NCBI RefSeq assembly: GCF_030732065.1
Contig: NZ_JAVBHX010000011.1
Coordinates: forward strand, 27,452-91,451
Direction: 5' to 3'
Source of the DNA: Oceanimonas aquatica
GTDB taxonomy: Bacteria > Pseudomonadota > Gammaproteobacteria > Enterobacterales > Aeromonadaceae
DNA length: 64,000 bases
The position numbers were made by a program, and so were the translations under genes. Positions 19,698 through 29,204 of this stretch are shown piece after piece; the first letter of the stretch is position 1; each line of letters begins with the position of its first letter. Under the pieces are notes generated by a model. That model did not search any database and had not been told where the DNA came from. It saw nothing but the letters and a program-made list of their open reading frames with translations.

Positions 19698-20365
19698 GAG
19701 GAGGAATAGAGCGCCCGTAACTGGGCCGCCGTCAGATCGCTACTGGGCGCATCCAGCACCAGCCGGCCTTGGCGCAGCCCCACGATGCGGGTGCAGTGAG
19801 TGAGCGCCTGCTCCACGTTATGCAGCGCCAGCACCACTGTCTGGTGGCGTTCGCACACCAGCCGGAGCAAGTCGGCGGCCTGACGCTCATCCAGTGCCGA
19901 CACCGGCTCGTCACCGATAAATACCGGCTTTTGCTGATACAACGCCCGGGCCAGGCTGACCCGGCTCTGTTGCCCACCGGAGAGCTGGCCGGCGGCGCGC
20001 CAGAGCTGCCCGGAGAGCCCCAGCCGGCTGGCCAGCTCGGCGACCTCCCCTTTTGGCGTGGTCAGGGGCTTCACCAGATTAACCAGGTTGTACCAGAAAG
20101 GATGATGAGCCAGCCGGCCCATGTAGATGTTGTGAAAGGTGCTCAGCACCGGCACCAGGCCCGGCTGCTGCGGGCACCAGGCCACCTCCTGTGGCCGCAG
20201 CTCACGCAGCCGGCGCAGCAGGGTGCTTTTGCCGGTGCCCGACTCTCCTAGCAGGGCGATTTTGTCGCCCTGTTTCACGTCCAGGTTCAGCTCCTCGAGC
20301 ACGGGCTTGCCGGCATAGCCGAGGCTGGCCTCATGAAACCGAAACAGGCTGACCGGCTCGCTCAT
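19694..20365 (-). CDS. PhnC-like ABC transporter ATP-binding protein
   Basis: A 223-aa ABC ATPase. Walker A LLGESGTGKST (about residue 36), signature LSGGQQSRVSLARAL (about residue 127) and Walker B FIGDEPVSALD (about residue 152) are intact. It energises the importer made with the neighbouring permease and binding protein. The start codon overlaps the stop of the binding-protein gene (TAATG), indicating translational coupling. Confidence 0.9.
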   Translation of the reverse strand: MSEPVSLFRFHEASLGYAGKPVLEELNLDVKQGDKIALLGESGTGKSTLLRRLRELRPQEVAWCPQQPGLVPVLSTFHNIYMGRLAHHPFWYNLVNLVKPLTTPKGEVAELASRLGLSGQLWRAAGQLSGGQQSRVSLARALYQQKPVFIGDEPVSALDERQAADLLRLVCERHQTVVLALHNVEQALTHCTRIVGLRQGRLVLDAPSSDLTAAQLRALYSSS

Positions 20366-21237
20366 TACTGCGCGGGATCCATGATGCCAATGGCCACGGC
20401 GGTGTCGCGAATGGGGGCATAGTCATCGTTGGTGGCGTCCACAAAACCGGAGCGGGGAAAGGCCGCCAGCAGCTCGGGATCGGTCATCTCCAGCAGCGCC
20501 TGCTTCACTTTTTCCTTGAAGCCGTCACCGAAGCGGGCGTTCACATCGCCGCGAATGCTCCACTGGTAATCGGGATACTCGGGGCTGGTCCAGATCACCT
20601 TGACCTTGTTTTGGTCTATGTTGCCTTTTTCCAGCTCGGCGTCCCACACTGCGTAGTTGACCGCGCCCACTTCATAGGCACCGGACTGCACCAGACTGAT
20701 GGTACGGTTGTGATCGCCGGAGAAGCCCACCCGGGAGAACAGCTGCTCGGGGGCCTGCTCAAAATGCTGACGCAAAAAGAACTCGGGCATCAGCCGGCCG
20801 GAGGTGGAGCCCTTGTCACCAAAGGTAAAGCGCTTGCCGGCCAGCTCCGCAGGTAACTGCTCACTTTCAGTCAGGCCCGTGCTTTCATGGGCAATCAGAT
20901 AACTGACGAAGGCAGTGTCTTCCGCGCCCTGAGCGATGGCCTCACTGCCGGGCACCAGTTCCCGGGCCTGCACCCCGGTCAGGCCGCCGAACCAGGCCAG
21001 TTGCACCTGATCGTTACGAAACGCGCTCACCGCCGCCGGGTAGCTCTTCACCGGAATGTACTTTACGTCCACTTCCAGCTTGTCGGCCAGGTAATCGGCA
21101 ATTTTGCCAAAGCGCTCGGTCAGGCGGCGTTCGTCCTGATCAGGAATGGCGGTAAAGACAAAAGTCTCGGCCTGAGTCAGGCCGCTCAGGCACAGGGCCG
21201 CCATTCCCAGCAGGCGGGCAGGTACAGAAATGCTCAT
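20365..21237 (-). CDS. PhnD-family periplasmic oxyanion-binding protein
   Basis: A 290-aa precursor with a signal peptide ending near AQA/AET at about residue 23. The mature protein is a PhnD-type binding protein with LAWFGGLTGVQAR (about residue 82), GDKGSTSGR (about residue 138) and a C-terminal DDYAPIRDTA. From memory, this subgroup is often labelled a putative selenate importer component, but phosphonate or phosphite cannot be excluded. GGAACC precedes the ATG. It is first in the three-gene import operon. Confidence 0.82.
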   Translation of the reverse strand: MSISVPARLLGMAALCLSGLTQAETFVFTAIPDQDERRLTERFGKIADYLADKLEVDVKYIPVKSYPAAVSAFRNDQVQLAWFGGLTGVQARELVPGSEAIAQGAEDTAFVSYLIAHESTGLTESEQLPAELAGKRFTFGDKGSTSGRLMPEFFLRQHFEQAPEQLFSRVGFSGDHNRTISLVQSGAYEVGAVNYAVWDAELEKGNIDQNKVKVIWTSPEYPDYQWSIRGDVNARFGDGFKEKVKQALLEMTDPELLAAFPRSGFVDATNDDYAPIRDTAVAIGIMDPAQ

Positions 21238-21293
21238 GTTTGGTTCCGTTTAAACAAGAAGGGCGGCAATTATAGCCGAAAACGGCGAAAGGA

Positions 21294-21623
21294 TCAGAGC
21301 CCCAGCCAGCCGTTGACCAATGCCATGTACACCAGGGTGCCGGCCAGTATGCTGGTGAGCGCCTGGCGCCGCCACAGCTGCAGCCCGGCCACCACCGCCA
21401 CGGCAATGATCTGGGCCTGGCCATCGGCGGGAGAGCTCCAGTGGTGCACGCCCATGGCATACAGGGTCAGCAGCACCATCATGGCCACCGGCAGCCGCCG
21501 GCCCAGCACCTGAATACGATGATGGTGAGCGATAACCCCCCGGGCCACGAAGGGAAAGGCGCGCAGGGCAAAGGTGACGCCGGCCATGATCAGTGCCGCC
21601 AGTAAATAATCGAGATCAGACAT
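21294..21623 (-). CDS. azlD: AzlD-family branched-chain amino-acid export subunit
   Basis: A 109-aa membrane protein with three or four hydrophobic segments and the family pattern YLLAALIMAGVTFALRAFPF at the N-terminus. AzlD works with AzlC (AzlCD/LIV-E family) to export branched-chain amino acids or analogues. The start overlaps the end of azlC by 8 bases, so the pair is translationally coupled. Confidence 0.88.
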   Translation of the reverse strand: MSDLDYLLAALIMAGVTFALRAFPFVARGVIAHHHRIQVLGRRLPVAMMVLLTLYAMGVHHWSSPADGQAQIIAVAVVAGLQLWRRQALTSILAGTLVYMALVNGWLGL

Positions 21624-22296
21624 GGGCTGCCTTCTCCTTGGTGTTGCGCTCGGGCCAGGCCAGCAGAACTAGCACCAGCATGATGGAGGCCGCCAACAGG
21701 AAGTAATCACTTACCCACACACCAGCCACCACCGCGGCCGTCGCTCCCAGGGCCACCGCGCCCCAGTCTTTTTGGGCGCGAATTTGCTCCACCGCCAGCA
21801 CGGTAAACAGGGCGGTCAGGGCAAAGTCGAGCCCTTGCAGACCGGGCGGCAGGCCCCGCGCCAGCACCATGCCAACCAGGGTGCCCAGCACCCAGTAGCT
21901 CTGGTTCAGCAACACCACCCAGAGCGCGGTTTCGCTGTCTTTTACTTTGCCCGAGGCACTGAGCAGGGAATAGGTTTCGTCGGTAATGCCAAAAATAAAG
22001 TAGTTGCGGCCAATCACGCTCCTGGGCAGCAAATGGTACAGCGACAGGCCATAAAACAGGTGGCGAAAGTTCACCAGCAGCGCCGCCACCGCCAGGTCAA
22101 TCCAGCCGATGCCGGCGGCCAGCAGGCCCACCGCCAGATATTGCATGGCACCGGCGTACACCAGCACGCTCATCAGCGGTGCCCAGTACCAGGTGAGCCC
22201 GGCATCGACCCAGAGCACACCAAACACGGCCCCAAGAGGCAAATATCCCATCATCACCGGCAGCGTCAGCGACACCAGCCCGCGTTTGCTCGTCAT
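21616..22296 (-). CDS. azlC: AzlC-family branched-chain amino-acid export protein
   Basis: A 226-aa membrane protein with about six hydrophobic segments and AzlC hallmarks: PLGAVFGVL near the N-terminus, NFRHLFYGLSL (about residue 75) and GITDETYSLL (about residue 103). It pairs with azlD immediately downstream. It follows the hprS-like gene by about 60 bases on the same strand; co-transcription is possible but a functional link is not evident. Confidence 0.9.
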   Translation of the reverse strand: MTSKRGLVSLTLPVMMGYLPLGAVFGVLWVDAGLTWYWAPLMSVLVYAGAMQYLAVGLLAAGIGWIDLAVAALLVNFRHLFYGLSLYHLLPRSVIGRNYFIFGITDETYSLLSASGKVKDSETALWVVLLNQSYWVLGTLVGMVLARGLPPGLQGLDFALTALFTVLAVEQIRAQKDWGAVALGATAAVVAGVWVSDYFLLAASIMLVLVLLAWPERNTKEKAAHV

Positions 22297-22358
22297 TATT
22301 ATTCTCCTCTCTTCAGCCTTGGGAAAATAAGGGATTAATGACTGTAGAGCAAGGCCGC

Positions 22359-23717
22359 TCAGGCCGGAAAACGCAGGGTAAAGGTGGTGCCGTCATCGTC
22401 GCTGTGTACGCTCACCTCGCCGCCGTGCAGTTGCATGATGGAGTCGACAATGGCCAGCCCCAGGCCACCGGTGTCACCACTGTTGGTACGGGAAGGATCG
22501 CAGCGGTAAAAGCGGTCAAACAGCTTTGACAAATGCGCTTCGGCGATGGCCGGGCCTTTGTTGTGTACTGTGATCGCCATGCCATTCTCGACCTGCTCAC
22601 TGCCGATGGTGATGGGCTGGCCCGGCTCGCCATAACGCAGGGCGTTGGCCAGCAGGTTCGCCAGTGCCCGGCGCAGCAGCTCTTCATCGGCCTGCACTTG
22701 GCCCTCGGCCCGGTTCACCAGCGCCATGTTGGCCTCTTCCGCCATGCCTTCAAAGTAATCGCATAGCTGTTCAATCAGCGGCGTCAGAGTCACCGGAGCA
22801 AGCTGAATTTCGGCCTGAGGCTGCTCGGTGCGGGCCAGAAACAGCATGCTGTTGACCATGCGCGCCAGCCGCTGGTATTCCTCCAGGTGGGACGCCAGCA
22901 GGGTTTCGTATTCTTCCGTGCTGCGCGGCCGGCGCAGGCTGTGCTCGGTATGGCCCACCAGGTTGCTGAGCGGGGTACGAATTTCGTGGGCCAGATCTTC
23001 GGAAAACCGCGACAGCCGGCCAAAACCGTCTTCCAGCCGGGCCAGCATTTGGTTGAGACTGTCTCCCAGCTCCCGTAATTCGTCGGGCAACTGCCGCGTA
23101 TTCAGCCGCCGGTGCAACTGCCTCACCTCAATGGCCCCGGCTTCACCCGCCAGCCGCCGTACCGGATACAGCCCGCGCCGGCTCACCAGCCAGCCCAGGG
23201 CAAAGGCCACCAGGGCGCCACCGGCCAGTGCCAGCAACAACCGCAGCCGATAGGTGGCCAGCATCTGCTCACGGGGCGCCAGCAACTTGCCCGCCACCAG
23301 CATCAGGCTGCGCCCTTCCAGCTCCAGCCGGCGCCAGGCCAGGCGGGCATTGCCCTCGGGGTTATAGCCCAGGCGGGTCTCTCCGGCCGAGAGGCCAACG
23401 GGCACCGCCAGTCCGGCCGGATTGACCGAGATCAGCACTTCACCGTCGAGGTTCAGTACCCACAGCAGGCTGTCTTCGTTGCCCAGCATGTTGGCGTAGA
23501 GAGTAGGCCGGTTGCGCAGCTCGCCAATGCTGTCGGTGCTGGAGAGCAGGGCCTGCATGTGTTCAAGGCGCCCCAGCAGACTTTGATCGTCCCGCCAGGC
23601 CAGCTCCCGCTCCAGGGAGAAATAAAGATAAAACCCCAGGCTGCCCAGCAGCAGGGCGCTGACCAGGGCGAACATCAGCGCCAGCCTGAGGCTTAATGAC
23701 GACAACACCCGCTTCAT
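22359..23717 (-). CDS. hprS: Sensor histidine kinase, HprS/CusS family
   Basis: A 452-aa kinase with two membrane segments (about residues 10-30 and 158-180) around a periplasmic sensor, a HAMP region, the phospho-acceptor [15 protein letters not shown] (H near residue 242) and a GHKL ATPase domain ending [11 protein letters not shown]. The start overlaps the regulator stop by 4 bases. The pair lies beside a divergent hiuH gene, exactly as hprRS and hiuH do in E. coli, so peroxide or copper sensing is inferred. By sequence alone, CusS-type copper sensing is equally possible. Confidence 0.85.
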   Translation of the reverse strand: MKRVLSSLSLRLALMFALVSALLLGSLGFYLYFSLERELAWRDDQSLLGRLEHMQALLSSTDSIGELRNRPTLYANMLGNEDSLLWVLNLDGEVLISVNPAGLAVPVGLSAGETRLGYNPEGNARLAWRRLELEGRSLMLVAGKLLAPREQMLATYRLRLLLALAGGALVAFALGWLVSRRGLYPVRRLAGEAGAIEVRQLHRRLNTRQLPDELRELGDSLNQMLARLEDGFGRLSRFSEDLAHEIRTPLSNLVGHTEHSLRRPRSTEEYETLLASHLEEYQRLARMVNSMLFLARTEQPQAEIQLAPVTLTPLIEQLCDYFEGMAEEANMALVNRAEGQVQADEELLRRALANLLANALRYGEPGQPITIGSEQVENGMAITVHNKGPAIAEAHLSKLFDRFYRCDPSRTNSGDTGGLGLAIVDSIMQLHGGEVSVHSDDDGTTFTLRFPA

Positions 23718-24385
23718 TCCCGCACCTCACAGACATAGCCCATGCCGCGCACGGTATGAATGACCCTGGGCTCAAAACCGTCGTCAATTTTGGCCCGCAG
23801 CCGGCGAATGGCCACGTCCACCACATTGGTGTCGCTGTCAAAGTTCATGTGCCATACCTGAGAGGCAATATAGGTACGCGACAACACCTCCCCCTGATGG
23901 CTGAGCAGCAACTGCAGCAGGGTAAATTCCTTGTTGGTGAGATCAATGCGCCGTCCGTCCCGGCTGACCCGGCGCGCCAACGGGTCCAGCTGCAGATCCG
24001 CCAGCTGATAAAACAACGGCTCCGCCGGTTTGCCCCGGCGCAGCAACTTGCGGGCCCGGGCCAGCAGCTCGGCAAAGGAAAAGGGCTTCGCCAGGTAGTC
24101 GTCGGCGCCCTGCTCCAGGCCGCGCACCTTGTCTTCCACCGCGTCCCGAGCACTCAGGCAGATCACCGGGGTATCGCTTTTAGCGCGAATAAGTTGCAGC
24201 AGCTGCCAGCCGTCCAGCCCCGGCAGCATGATGTCGAGGATCACCAGATCAAAGGTGCTTTCTTCCAGCAGGTAACGCCCTTCCAGGCCGTCTTTGGCTA
24301 CCTCCACCTGGTAACCGGATTCGGTAAAGCCCTTTCTCAGATAGTCTGCGGTTTTGGCTTCGTCTTCCACCACCAGAATACGCAT
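23714..24385 (-). CDS. hprR: Response regulator, HprR/CusR (OmpR) family
   Basis: The 223-aa product has a receiver domain with [12 protein letters not shown] (acidic pocket, residues 6-17), phospho-acceptor in [13 protein letters not shown] (D near residue 51) and the KPF lysine (about residue 101), then a winged-helix DNA-binding domain ending [11 protein letters not shown]. The ATG at MRILVVEDE is chosen; the upstream open frame lacks family resemblance. It probably controls the divergent hiuH gene and its own operon, by analogy with E. coli HprR. Confidence 0.88.
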   Translation of the reverse strand: MRILVVEDEAKTADYLRKGFTESGYQVEVAKDGLEGRYLLEESTFDLVILDIMLPGLDGWQLLQLIRAKSDTPVICLSARDAVEDKVRGLEQGADDYLAKPFSFAELLARARKLLRRGKPAEPLFYQLADLQLDPLARRVSRDGRRIDLTNKEFTLLQLLLSHQGEVLSRTYIASQVWHMNFDSDTNVVDVAIRRLRAKIDDGFEPRVIHTVRGMGYVCEVRE

Positions 24386-24450
24386 GCTCGGCCTCGCTTG
24401 ATGCAATGAACTGAACGCAAGTTTATCACCGATTCTGGCTGCTCCGGCTT

Positions 24451-24468
24451 GATGACGGTTTTGTAATA
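24451..24468. promoter_or_regulatory. Candidate HprR/CusR-type box in the hprR-hiuH gap
   Basis: GATGACGGTTTTGTAATA is an imperfect inverted repeat; on the other strand it reads TATTACAAAACCGTCATC. This resembles the E. coli HprR box (CATTACAAAATTGTAATG) at roughly 13 of 18 positions by eye. It lies in the divergent gap, where a regulator site is expected. Confidence 0.45.
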
Positions 24469-24580
24469 AAGCGGTAAGGGGTTTGCAAGGCGGACTCAGG
24501 CATGATGAGCCCATCTCGCCAAGCACGGCGAACACATTAACGGGTGAGGCTCTGCTCACTCACAACCACGGAGAATCGCC

Positions 24581-24988
24581 ATGACTTTTAAACATGTTCT
24601 GGCCGGTGCCATGATGGCCGGCGTATCCACCCTGACTTTCGCCGCCGGCAACCCGCTGAGCGTGCACGTACTCAACCTGGAAAACGGCCTGCCCTCTCCC
24701 GATGTGAAGGTGGTTCTGGAGCAGAAGCAGGGTGACAACTGGGTGGAGCTGAACAGCGCCGTCACCAACGAGCAGGGCCGCATCACCGCCCTGTACCCGG
24801 AAGGTCAGGATCTGGAAAAAGGCACCTACAAGGTCACCTTTGAAACCGGTGCCTGGTTTGAACAGCACGACACCGAGACCTTCTTCCCCGAGATCCCGGT
24901 GATCTTCTCCGCCGACGGCAAGCTGGATCACTACCATGTGCCGCTACTGCTGAGCCCTTACGGCTTCTCCACTTACCGCGGCAACTAA
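24581..24988 (+). CDS. hiuH: 5-hydroxyisourate hydrolase, secreted transthyretin-like
   Basis: A 135-aa protein with a signal peptide (cleavage near FAAG, residues 20-23), indicating a periplasmic enzyme. Transthyretin-like hallmarks are the HVLNLENGLPS active-site strand at about residue 29, HYHVPLLLSPYGFSTYRG at the C-terminus, and the terminal YRG motif. It hydrolyses 5-hydroxyisourate, the product of PuuD encoded 7 kb upstream. GGAGAA precedes the ATG. It is divergent from the hprRS-like pair. Confidence 0.95.
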   Translation: MTFKHVLAGAMMAGVSTLTFAAGNPLSVHVLNLENGLPSPDVKVVLEQKQGDNWVELNSAVTNEQGRITALYPEGQDLEKGTYKVTFETGAWFEQHDTETFFPEIPVIFSADGKLDHYHVPLLLSPYGFSTYRGN

Positions 24989-25022
24989 GTCCACCGCTGT
25001 AATCACACCAAGTCCTGTGTAT

Positions 25023-25052
25023 AAAAAAAGAGAGCCTCGGCTCTCTTTTTTT
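25023..25052. terminator. Terminator of hiuH
   Basis: AAAGAGAGCC/GGCTCTCTTT stem with flanking A and T runs; it can act in both directions between hiuH and pntB. Confidence 0.92.
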
Positions 25053-25074
25053 GTATTGGTGCAGCCAAAAACAA

Positions 25075-25096
25075 AAGGGGCGCCGAAGCGCCCCTT
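25075..25096 (-). terminator. Terminator of pntB
   Basis: AAGGGGCGC/GCGCCCCTT stem with a 4-base loop, followed on the minus strand by a T-rich run, about 20 bases after the pntB stop. Confidence 0.85.
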
Positions 25097-25115
25097 GAAT
25101 GGCATGTAATGAGAA

Positions 25116-26492
25116 TTACAGCGCACGCAGAATATTGTCCACGCTGTCCTTGGCGTCGCCAAACAGCATGACGCTGTTTTCGCGGAAGAACAGCGGGTTC
25201 TGCACACCAGCGTAACCGGTATTCATGGAGCGCTTGAACACCACCACCTGCTGAGCCTTCCACACTTCCAGCACCGGCATGCCGGCGATGGGGCTGGCCG
25301 GGTCTTCGGACGCCGCCGGGTTGACGGTGTCGTTGGCGCCGATCACCAGCACGGTGTCGGTGTCGTCGAAGTCATCGTTGATCTCGTCCATTTCCAGCAC
25401 CACGTCATAGGGCACCTTGGCCTCCGCCAGCAGCACGTTCATGTGACCGGGCAGACGACCCGCTACCGGGTGAATGCCAAAGCGCACCTTGACGCCGGCC
25501 GCCCGCAGCTTGGAGACCAGCTCGGCCACTGGGTACTGAGCCTGAGCCACCGCCATGCCGTATCCGGGCGTGATGATCACGGAGCTGGAGCCCTTGAGCA
25601 TCTCGGCCACGTCTTCGGCATTCACTTCGGTGTATTCACCTTCTTCTTCCTCACTGGAAGCCGCGGTGCCGTCGGAGCCAAAGCCGCCGGCGATCACCGA
25701 AATAAAGGAGCGGTTCATGGCCCGGCACATGATGTAGGACAGAATGGCACCCGAAGAGCCCACCAGGGCACCGGTCACGATCAGCAGATCGTTGGAGAGC
25801 ATAAAGCCCGCCGCCGCGGCCGCCCAGCCCGAGTAGGAGTTGAGCATGGAGATCACCACCGGCATGTCGGCACCACCGATACTGGCCACCAGGTGCCAGC
25901 CAAAGGCCAGGGCGATCAGGGTCATCACCAGCAGCGGGAAGGTGGAGCCTTCCACCTGTACAAACCAGATCAGCAGAAAGGCCGAGACCACCACCGCCAG
26001 CAGATTGAGCTTGTGGCGATGGGGCAGGGTCAGCGGCTTGGACGACACCAGACCGCGCAGCTTGCCAAAGGCCACGATGGAGCCGGTAAAGGTCACCGCG
26101 CCGATAAACACGCCGAGGAAGATCTCGGTGTTGTGAATGTTGAGCATGGCGCCCGACAGGTCACCGTGATCCATGTAGGTGTTGTAGCCCACGAATACCG
26201 CGGCCAGACCCACGAAGCTGTGCAGAATGGCGATCAGCTCCGGCATTTCGGTCATTTCCACCTTGAGTGCAAAGCGAATACCGATGGCGGCACCGATGGC
26301 CATGGCCACGATGATCCAGCCCAGGCCAGTGACCTCGGGATTGAAAATGGTCGCCAGCAGGGCAATGGCCATGCCCGCCACGCCATACCAGTTACCGGCC
26401 TTGGCCGACTCCTGCTTGGACAGACCGGCCAGGCTCATGATAAAGAGCACGGCGGCCACGATATAAGATGCAGTTACTAGTCCTTGTGACAT
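25116..26492 (-). CDS. pntB: NAD(P) transhydrogenase subunit beta
   Basis: The 458-aa product has about nine membrane segments in residues 1-260, then the NADP-binding domain III with [13 protein letters not shown] (about residue 310), [22 protein letters not shown] and [10 protein letters not shown]. With PntA it forms the proton-translocating transhydrogenase making NADPH at the inner membrane. Length is close to E. coli PntB (462 aa). It starts 4 bases after pntA; the ATG follows GGAAGGG. Confidence 0.97.
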   Translation of the reverse strand: MSQGLVTASYIVAAVLFIMSLAGLSKQESAKAGNWYGVAGMAIALLATIFNPEVTGLGWIIVAMAIGAAIGIRFALKVEMTEMPELIAILHSFVGLAAVFVGYNTYMDHGDLSGAMLNIHNTEIFLGVFIGAVTFTGSIVAFGKLRGLVSSKPLTLPHRHKLNLLAVVVSAFLLIWFVQVEGSTFPLLVMTLIALAFGWHLVASIGGADMPVVISMLNSYSGWAAAAAGFMLSNDLLIVTGALVGSSGAILSYIMCRAMNRSFISVIAGGFGSDGTAASSEEEEGEYTEVNAEDVAEMLKGSSSVIITPGYGMAVAQAQYPVAELVSKLRAAGVKVRFGIHPVAGRLPGHMNVLLAEAKVPYDVVLEMDEINDDFDDTDTVLVIGANDTVNPAASEDPASPIAGMPVLEVWKAQQVVVFKRSMNTGYAGVQNPLFFRENSVMLFGDAKDSVDNILRAL

Positions 26493-26496
26493 TTAA

Positions 26497-28023
26497 TCAG
26501 CCCTTCCTAAACATCTTCAGCATGCGGTGTGTCACGGTAAAACCGCCAAACACGTTGATTGAGGCGATCAGCACCGCCACAAAGGCGAGAAAGCTGACAA
26601 AACCACCCGAGCCCACCTGGGACAGGGCGCCCACCACGATAATGCCGGAGATGGCATTGGTCACCGACATCAGCGGCGTGTGCAGAGAGTGAGACACATT
26701 CCAGATCACGTAGTAACCCACGATACAGGCCAGCACGAACACAGTGATGTGGGACAGAAACTCTGCCGGGGCCACCGCCGCTAGCCAGGCGAACAGCAGC
26801 ACGCCGGCACCGCCCAGATAATATTTGAGGTTGCTCGGCTTTTTGGGGTGAGGCTCGGCGGCGGGCTGGGCCGCAGCCTTGGCCTTGGGCGCCGCCGATA
26901 CGCTGATGGCGGGCGGCGGAAAGGTCACCTCATTGTCTTTGGTGACCGTCATGTTGCGCAGCACCACGTCGTCGAAGTCGACATTGATGTTGCCGTCCTT
27001 TTCCTTGCACAGCAGCTTGGCCAGGTTGACCAGGTTGGTGGCATACAGGGTGGAGGACTGGGTCGGCAGACGACCGTTGAGATCGGTGTAACCGATGATC
27101 TTGACGCCATTGTCGGAGACAAACAGCTCGCCCGGTTTGGTCAGCTCGCAGTTACCGCCGTTCTGGGCGGCCAGATCCACAATGACCGAGCCCGGGGCCA
27201 TGGCGGCCACCATGTCGGCGGTGATCAGCTTGGGTGCCGGCTTGCCGGGGATCAACGCCGTGGTGACGATAATGTCCACTTCCTTGGCCTGCTCCATGAA
27301 CAGGGCCATTTCGGCGTCGATAAAGGCCTGGCTCATTTCCTTGGCGTAGCCGTCGGAAGAGTCGCTTTCCTCTTCGTAGTCCAGCTCCAGGAACTCGGCG
27401 CCCATGGAATTGATCTGCTCCTTGACCTCGGGGCGAGTATCAAAGGCACGCACGATGGCACCCAGGGAGCCGGCGGCACCAATGGCGGCCAGACCGGCCA
27501 CGCCGGCGCCGATCACCAGTACCTTGGCGGGCGGCACCTTGCCGGCGGCGGTGATCTGACCGGTAAAGAAGCGGCCAAATTCGTGCGCGGCTTCCACCAC
27601 CGCACGGTAGCCGGCGATGTTGGCCATGGACGACAGCGCATCCAGGGACTGGGCGCGGGAAATGCGCGGCACCATGTCCATGGCGAGCACGGTCACGCCC
27701 TTGTTCTTGAGCTGTTCGACCAGCTCCGGGTTCTGGGCCGGCCAGATAAAGCTGACCAGGGTGGTCCCCGCCTGCAGCCGCTCAATTTCGTCGGCGGTGG
27801 GCGCGTTCACCTTGTAAATAATGGCGGCTTGCCAGATATCGTCGGCACTGGCCAACTGAGCGCCGGCGGCCTCATAGGCGGTGTCTTCAAAGCTGGCCTT
27901 GCTGCCCGCGCCCCGTTCGACGCTGACTTCAAACCCCAGTTTGCGCAGTTGCTCAACGGACTTGGGGGTGGCAGCCACCCGGGTCTCTCCGCTGAGCGTT
28001 TCCCTTGGAATTCCGATTAACAT
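26497..28023 (-). CDS. pntA: NAD(P) transhydrogenase subunit alpha
   Basis: The 508-aa product starts [20 protein letters not shown], the conserved PntA N-terminus, which decides the start over an upstream open extension. The NAD-binding domain has [20 protein letters not shown] (about residues 170-190), and four C-terminal membrane segments follow residue about 400. It is the first gene of pntAB. Function: NAD(H)-binding and membrane part of the energy-linked transhydrogenase. Confidence 0.97.
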   Translation of the reverse strand: MLIGIPRETLSGETRVAATPKSVEQLRKLGFEVSVERGAGSKASFEDTAYEAAGAQLASADDIWQAAIIYKVNAPTADEIERLQAGTTLVSFIWPAQNPELVEQLKNKGVTVLAMDMVPRISRAQSLDALSSMANIAGYRAVVEAAHEFGRFFTGQITAAGKVPPAKVLVIGAGVAGLAAIGAAGSLGAIVRAFDTRPEVKEQINSMGAEFLELDYEEESDSSDGYAKEMSQAFIDAEMALFMEQAKEVDIIVTTALIPGKPAPKLITADMVAAMAPGSVIVDLAAQNGGNCELTKPGELFVSDNGVKIIGYTDLNGRLPTQSSTLYATNLVNLAKLLCKEKDGNINVDFDDVVLRNMTVTKDNEVTFPPPAISVSAAPKAKAAAQPAAEPHPKKPSNLKYYLGGAGVLLFAWLAAVAPAEFLSHITVFVLACIVGYYVIWNVSHSLHTPLMSVTNAISGIIVVGALSQVGSGGFVSFLAFVAVLIASINVFGGFTVTHRMLKMFRKG

Positions 28024-28444
28024 AGTTATTCCCTGATTCATGTTGGTATCGCACCGGATGCATTCGCGCCCGGTGTTCAGCAAGCTGTTCCTTCAACCGC
28101 TCGGCAGCCTTGCCTGTGTTGCGCCACAAAATGACGTTGTTTTACAACGGCGCGATTTCACCTACGCATATTCAATGATGCATTTTGTATTTTTAAGCAT
28201 AATTGCATACAAAAAATCACTAAAACTTGCACAAAAAGTTTTACGTAAAGCTATAACGTAAGAAAAATACAGCGCGAACGTCAATATACTGGCTGAACCG
28301 AAAAAAGATAAATCGATCTTTCCTCGAGCCTCGATAGGCTCTGACTTTCAATCGCTAAGGTATCATTTATCCCATCCCGGCCCAGAGGTCATTTGTTGAA
28401 CAGGATCACAGAAGGCAGGAAATGGGGGACAGGACGGGATCCGG
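28024..28444. other. pntA-mtfA intergenic region with an inverted repeat
   Basis: These 421 bases, unusually AT-rich for the neighbourhood, contain no convincing gene. A perfect 6-bp inverted repeat CGTTGT-TTT-ACAACG lies at 28135-28149, about 112 bases upstream of pntA, and may be an operator. Several A/T tracts at 28180-28280 could carry promoters for pntA, but no box stands out. Confidence 0.5.
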
Positions 28445-29200
28445 TTAACTGGTGAATGGTTGCCGCGTCAGCGGATCCTGTTCAAAAAAGCGCGTCAGCT
28501 GGCAATACACCGCCGGATAGACGTCATGCAGCAAGCGGGGATCGGTAAAAAACAGCTCGGTCGTGACCGCCAGAAACTCCGCCGGATGGGTGGCGGCATA
28601 AGGGTCGATGGGGGCGTCATTACGCTCGGCACGCACCCTCTGCTCGTCAAAGGCGGCCTGAAAGTCACGGCGCCACTCGCTCATCTTCATGCCGGGGCGC
28701 ATGGGCGGCACGCCGTCGGCCTCGCCCCCCAGCATGTCGAGCTTGTGGGTCAACTCGTGAATGATCAGGTTATAGCCGTCCCAGCCGCCGTCGCCGGCGA
28801 GTTCGCTCCTGGCCAGTACCAGTGGCCCCTGCTGCCAGGACTCGCCGGCGTGCACCGACTCCACCTCACTGACCAGACCAAACTCATCCTGCACCATGTC
28901 ATGCCGGGTCACCGGCTCCGGGATCAGAATGATCTCGTGAAAGCCGGCATACCAGTCCAGCCCCAGGTGCAATATGGGCAGCACCGCCTGCAGCGCCAGT
29001 TTCGCCTGCTGCAGTGGCGTCAGGGCCACGCCGAGCTGAGTCAGGGTTTTGTGCGCCAGCAGCCCGGCACCCAGCTCACACAGGCGTTGCTGCTCGGATA
29101 CGCTCAGGCCCTGCAGTATGGGTAACGCGGCCAGCGCTTGTGCCCAGGGCAGCGGCGAGCTCGGCTCGCGTTTGGGGCTTAACCAGTCAAACCAGCTCAT
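28445..29200 (-). CDS. mtfA: Mlc titration factor A-like zinc peptidase
   Basis: A 251-aa protein with the gluzincin motif HELTHKLDM at about residue 149 and a downstream glutamate in THPAEFLAVTTELFF, the MtfA family pattern. In E. coli MtfA binds the repressor Mlc and so affects the glucose phosphotransferase system; it also has aminopeptidase activity. Length is close to the E. coli protein (265 aa). It follows the NRAMP-like gene on the same strand after 4 bases. Confidence 0.92.
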   Translation of the reverse strand: MSWFDWLSPKREPSSPLPWAQALAALPILQGLSVSEQQRLCELGAGLLAHKTLTQLGVALTPLQQAKLALQAVLPILHLGLDWYAGFHEIILIPEPVTRHDMVQDEFGLVSEVESVHAGESWQQGPLVLARSELAGDGGWDGYNLIIHELTHKLDMLGGEADGVPPMRPGMKMSEWRRDFQAAFDEQRVRAERNDAPIDPYAATHPAEFLAVTTELFFTDPRLLHDVYPAVYCQLTRFFEQDPLTRQPFTS

Positions 29201-29204
29201 GGCC

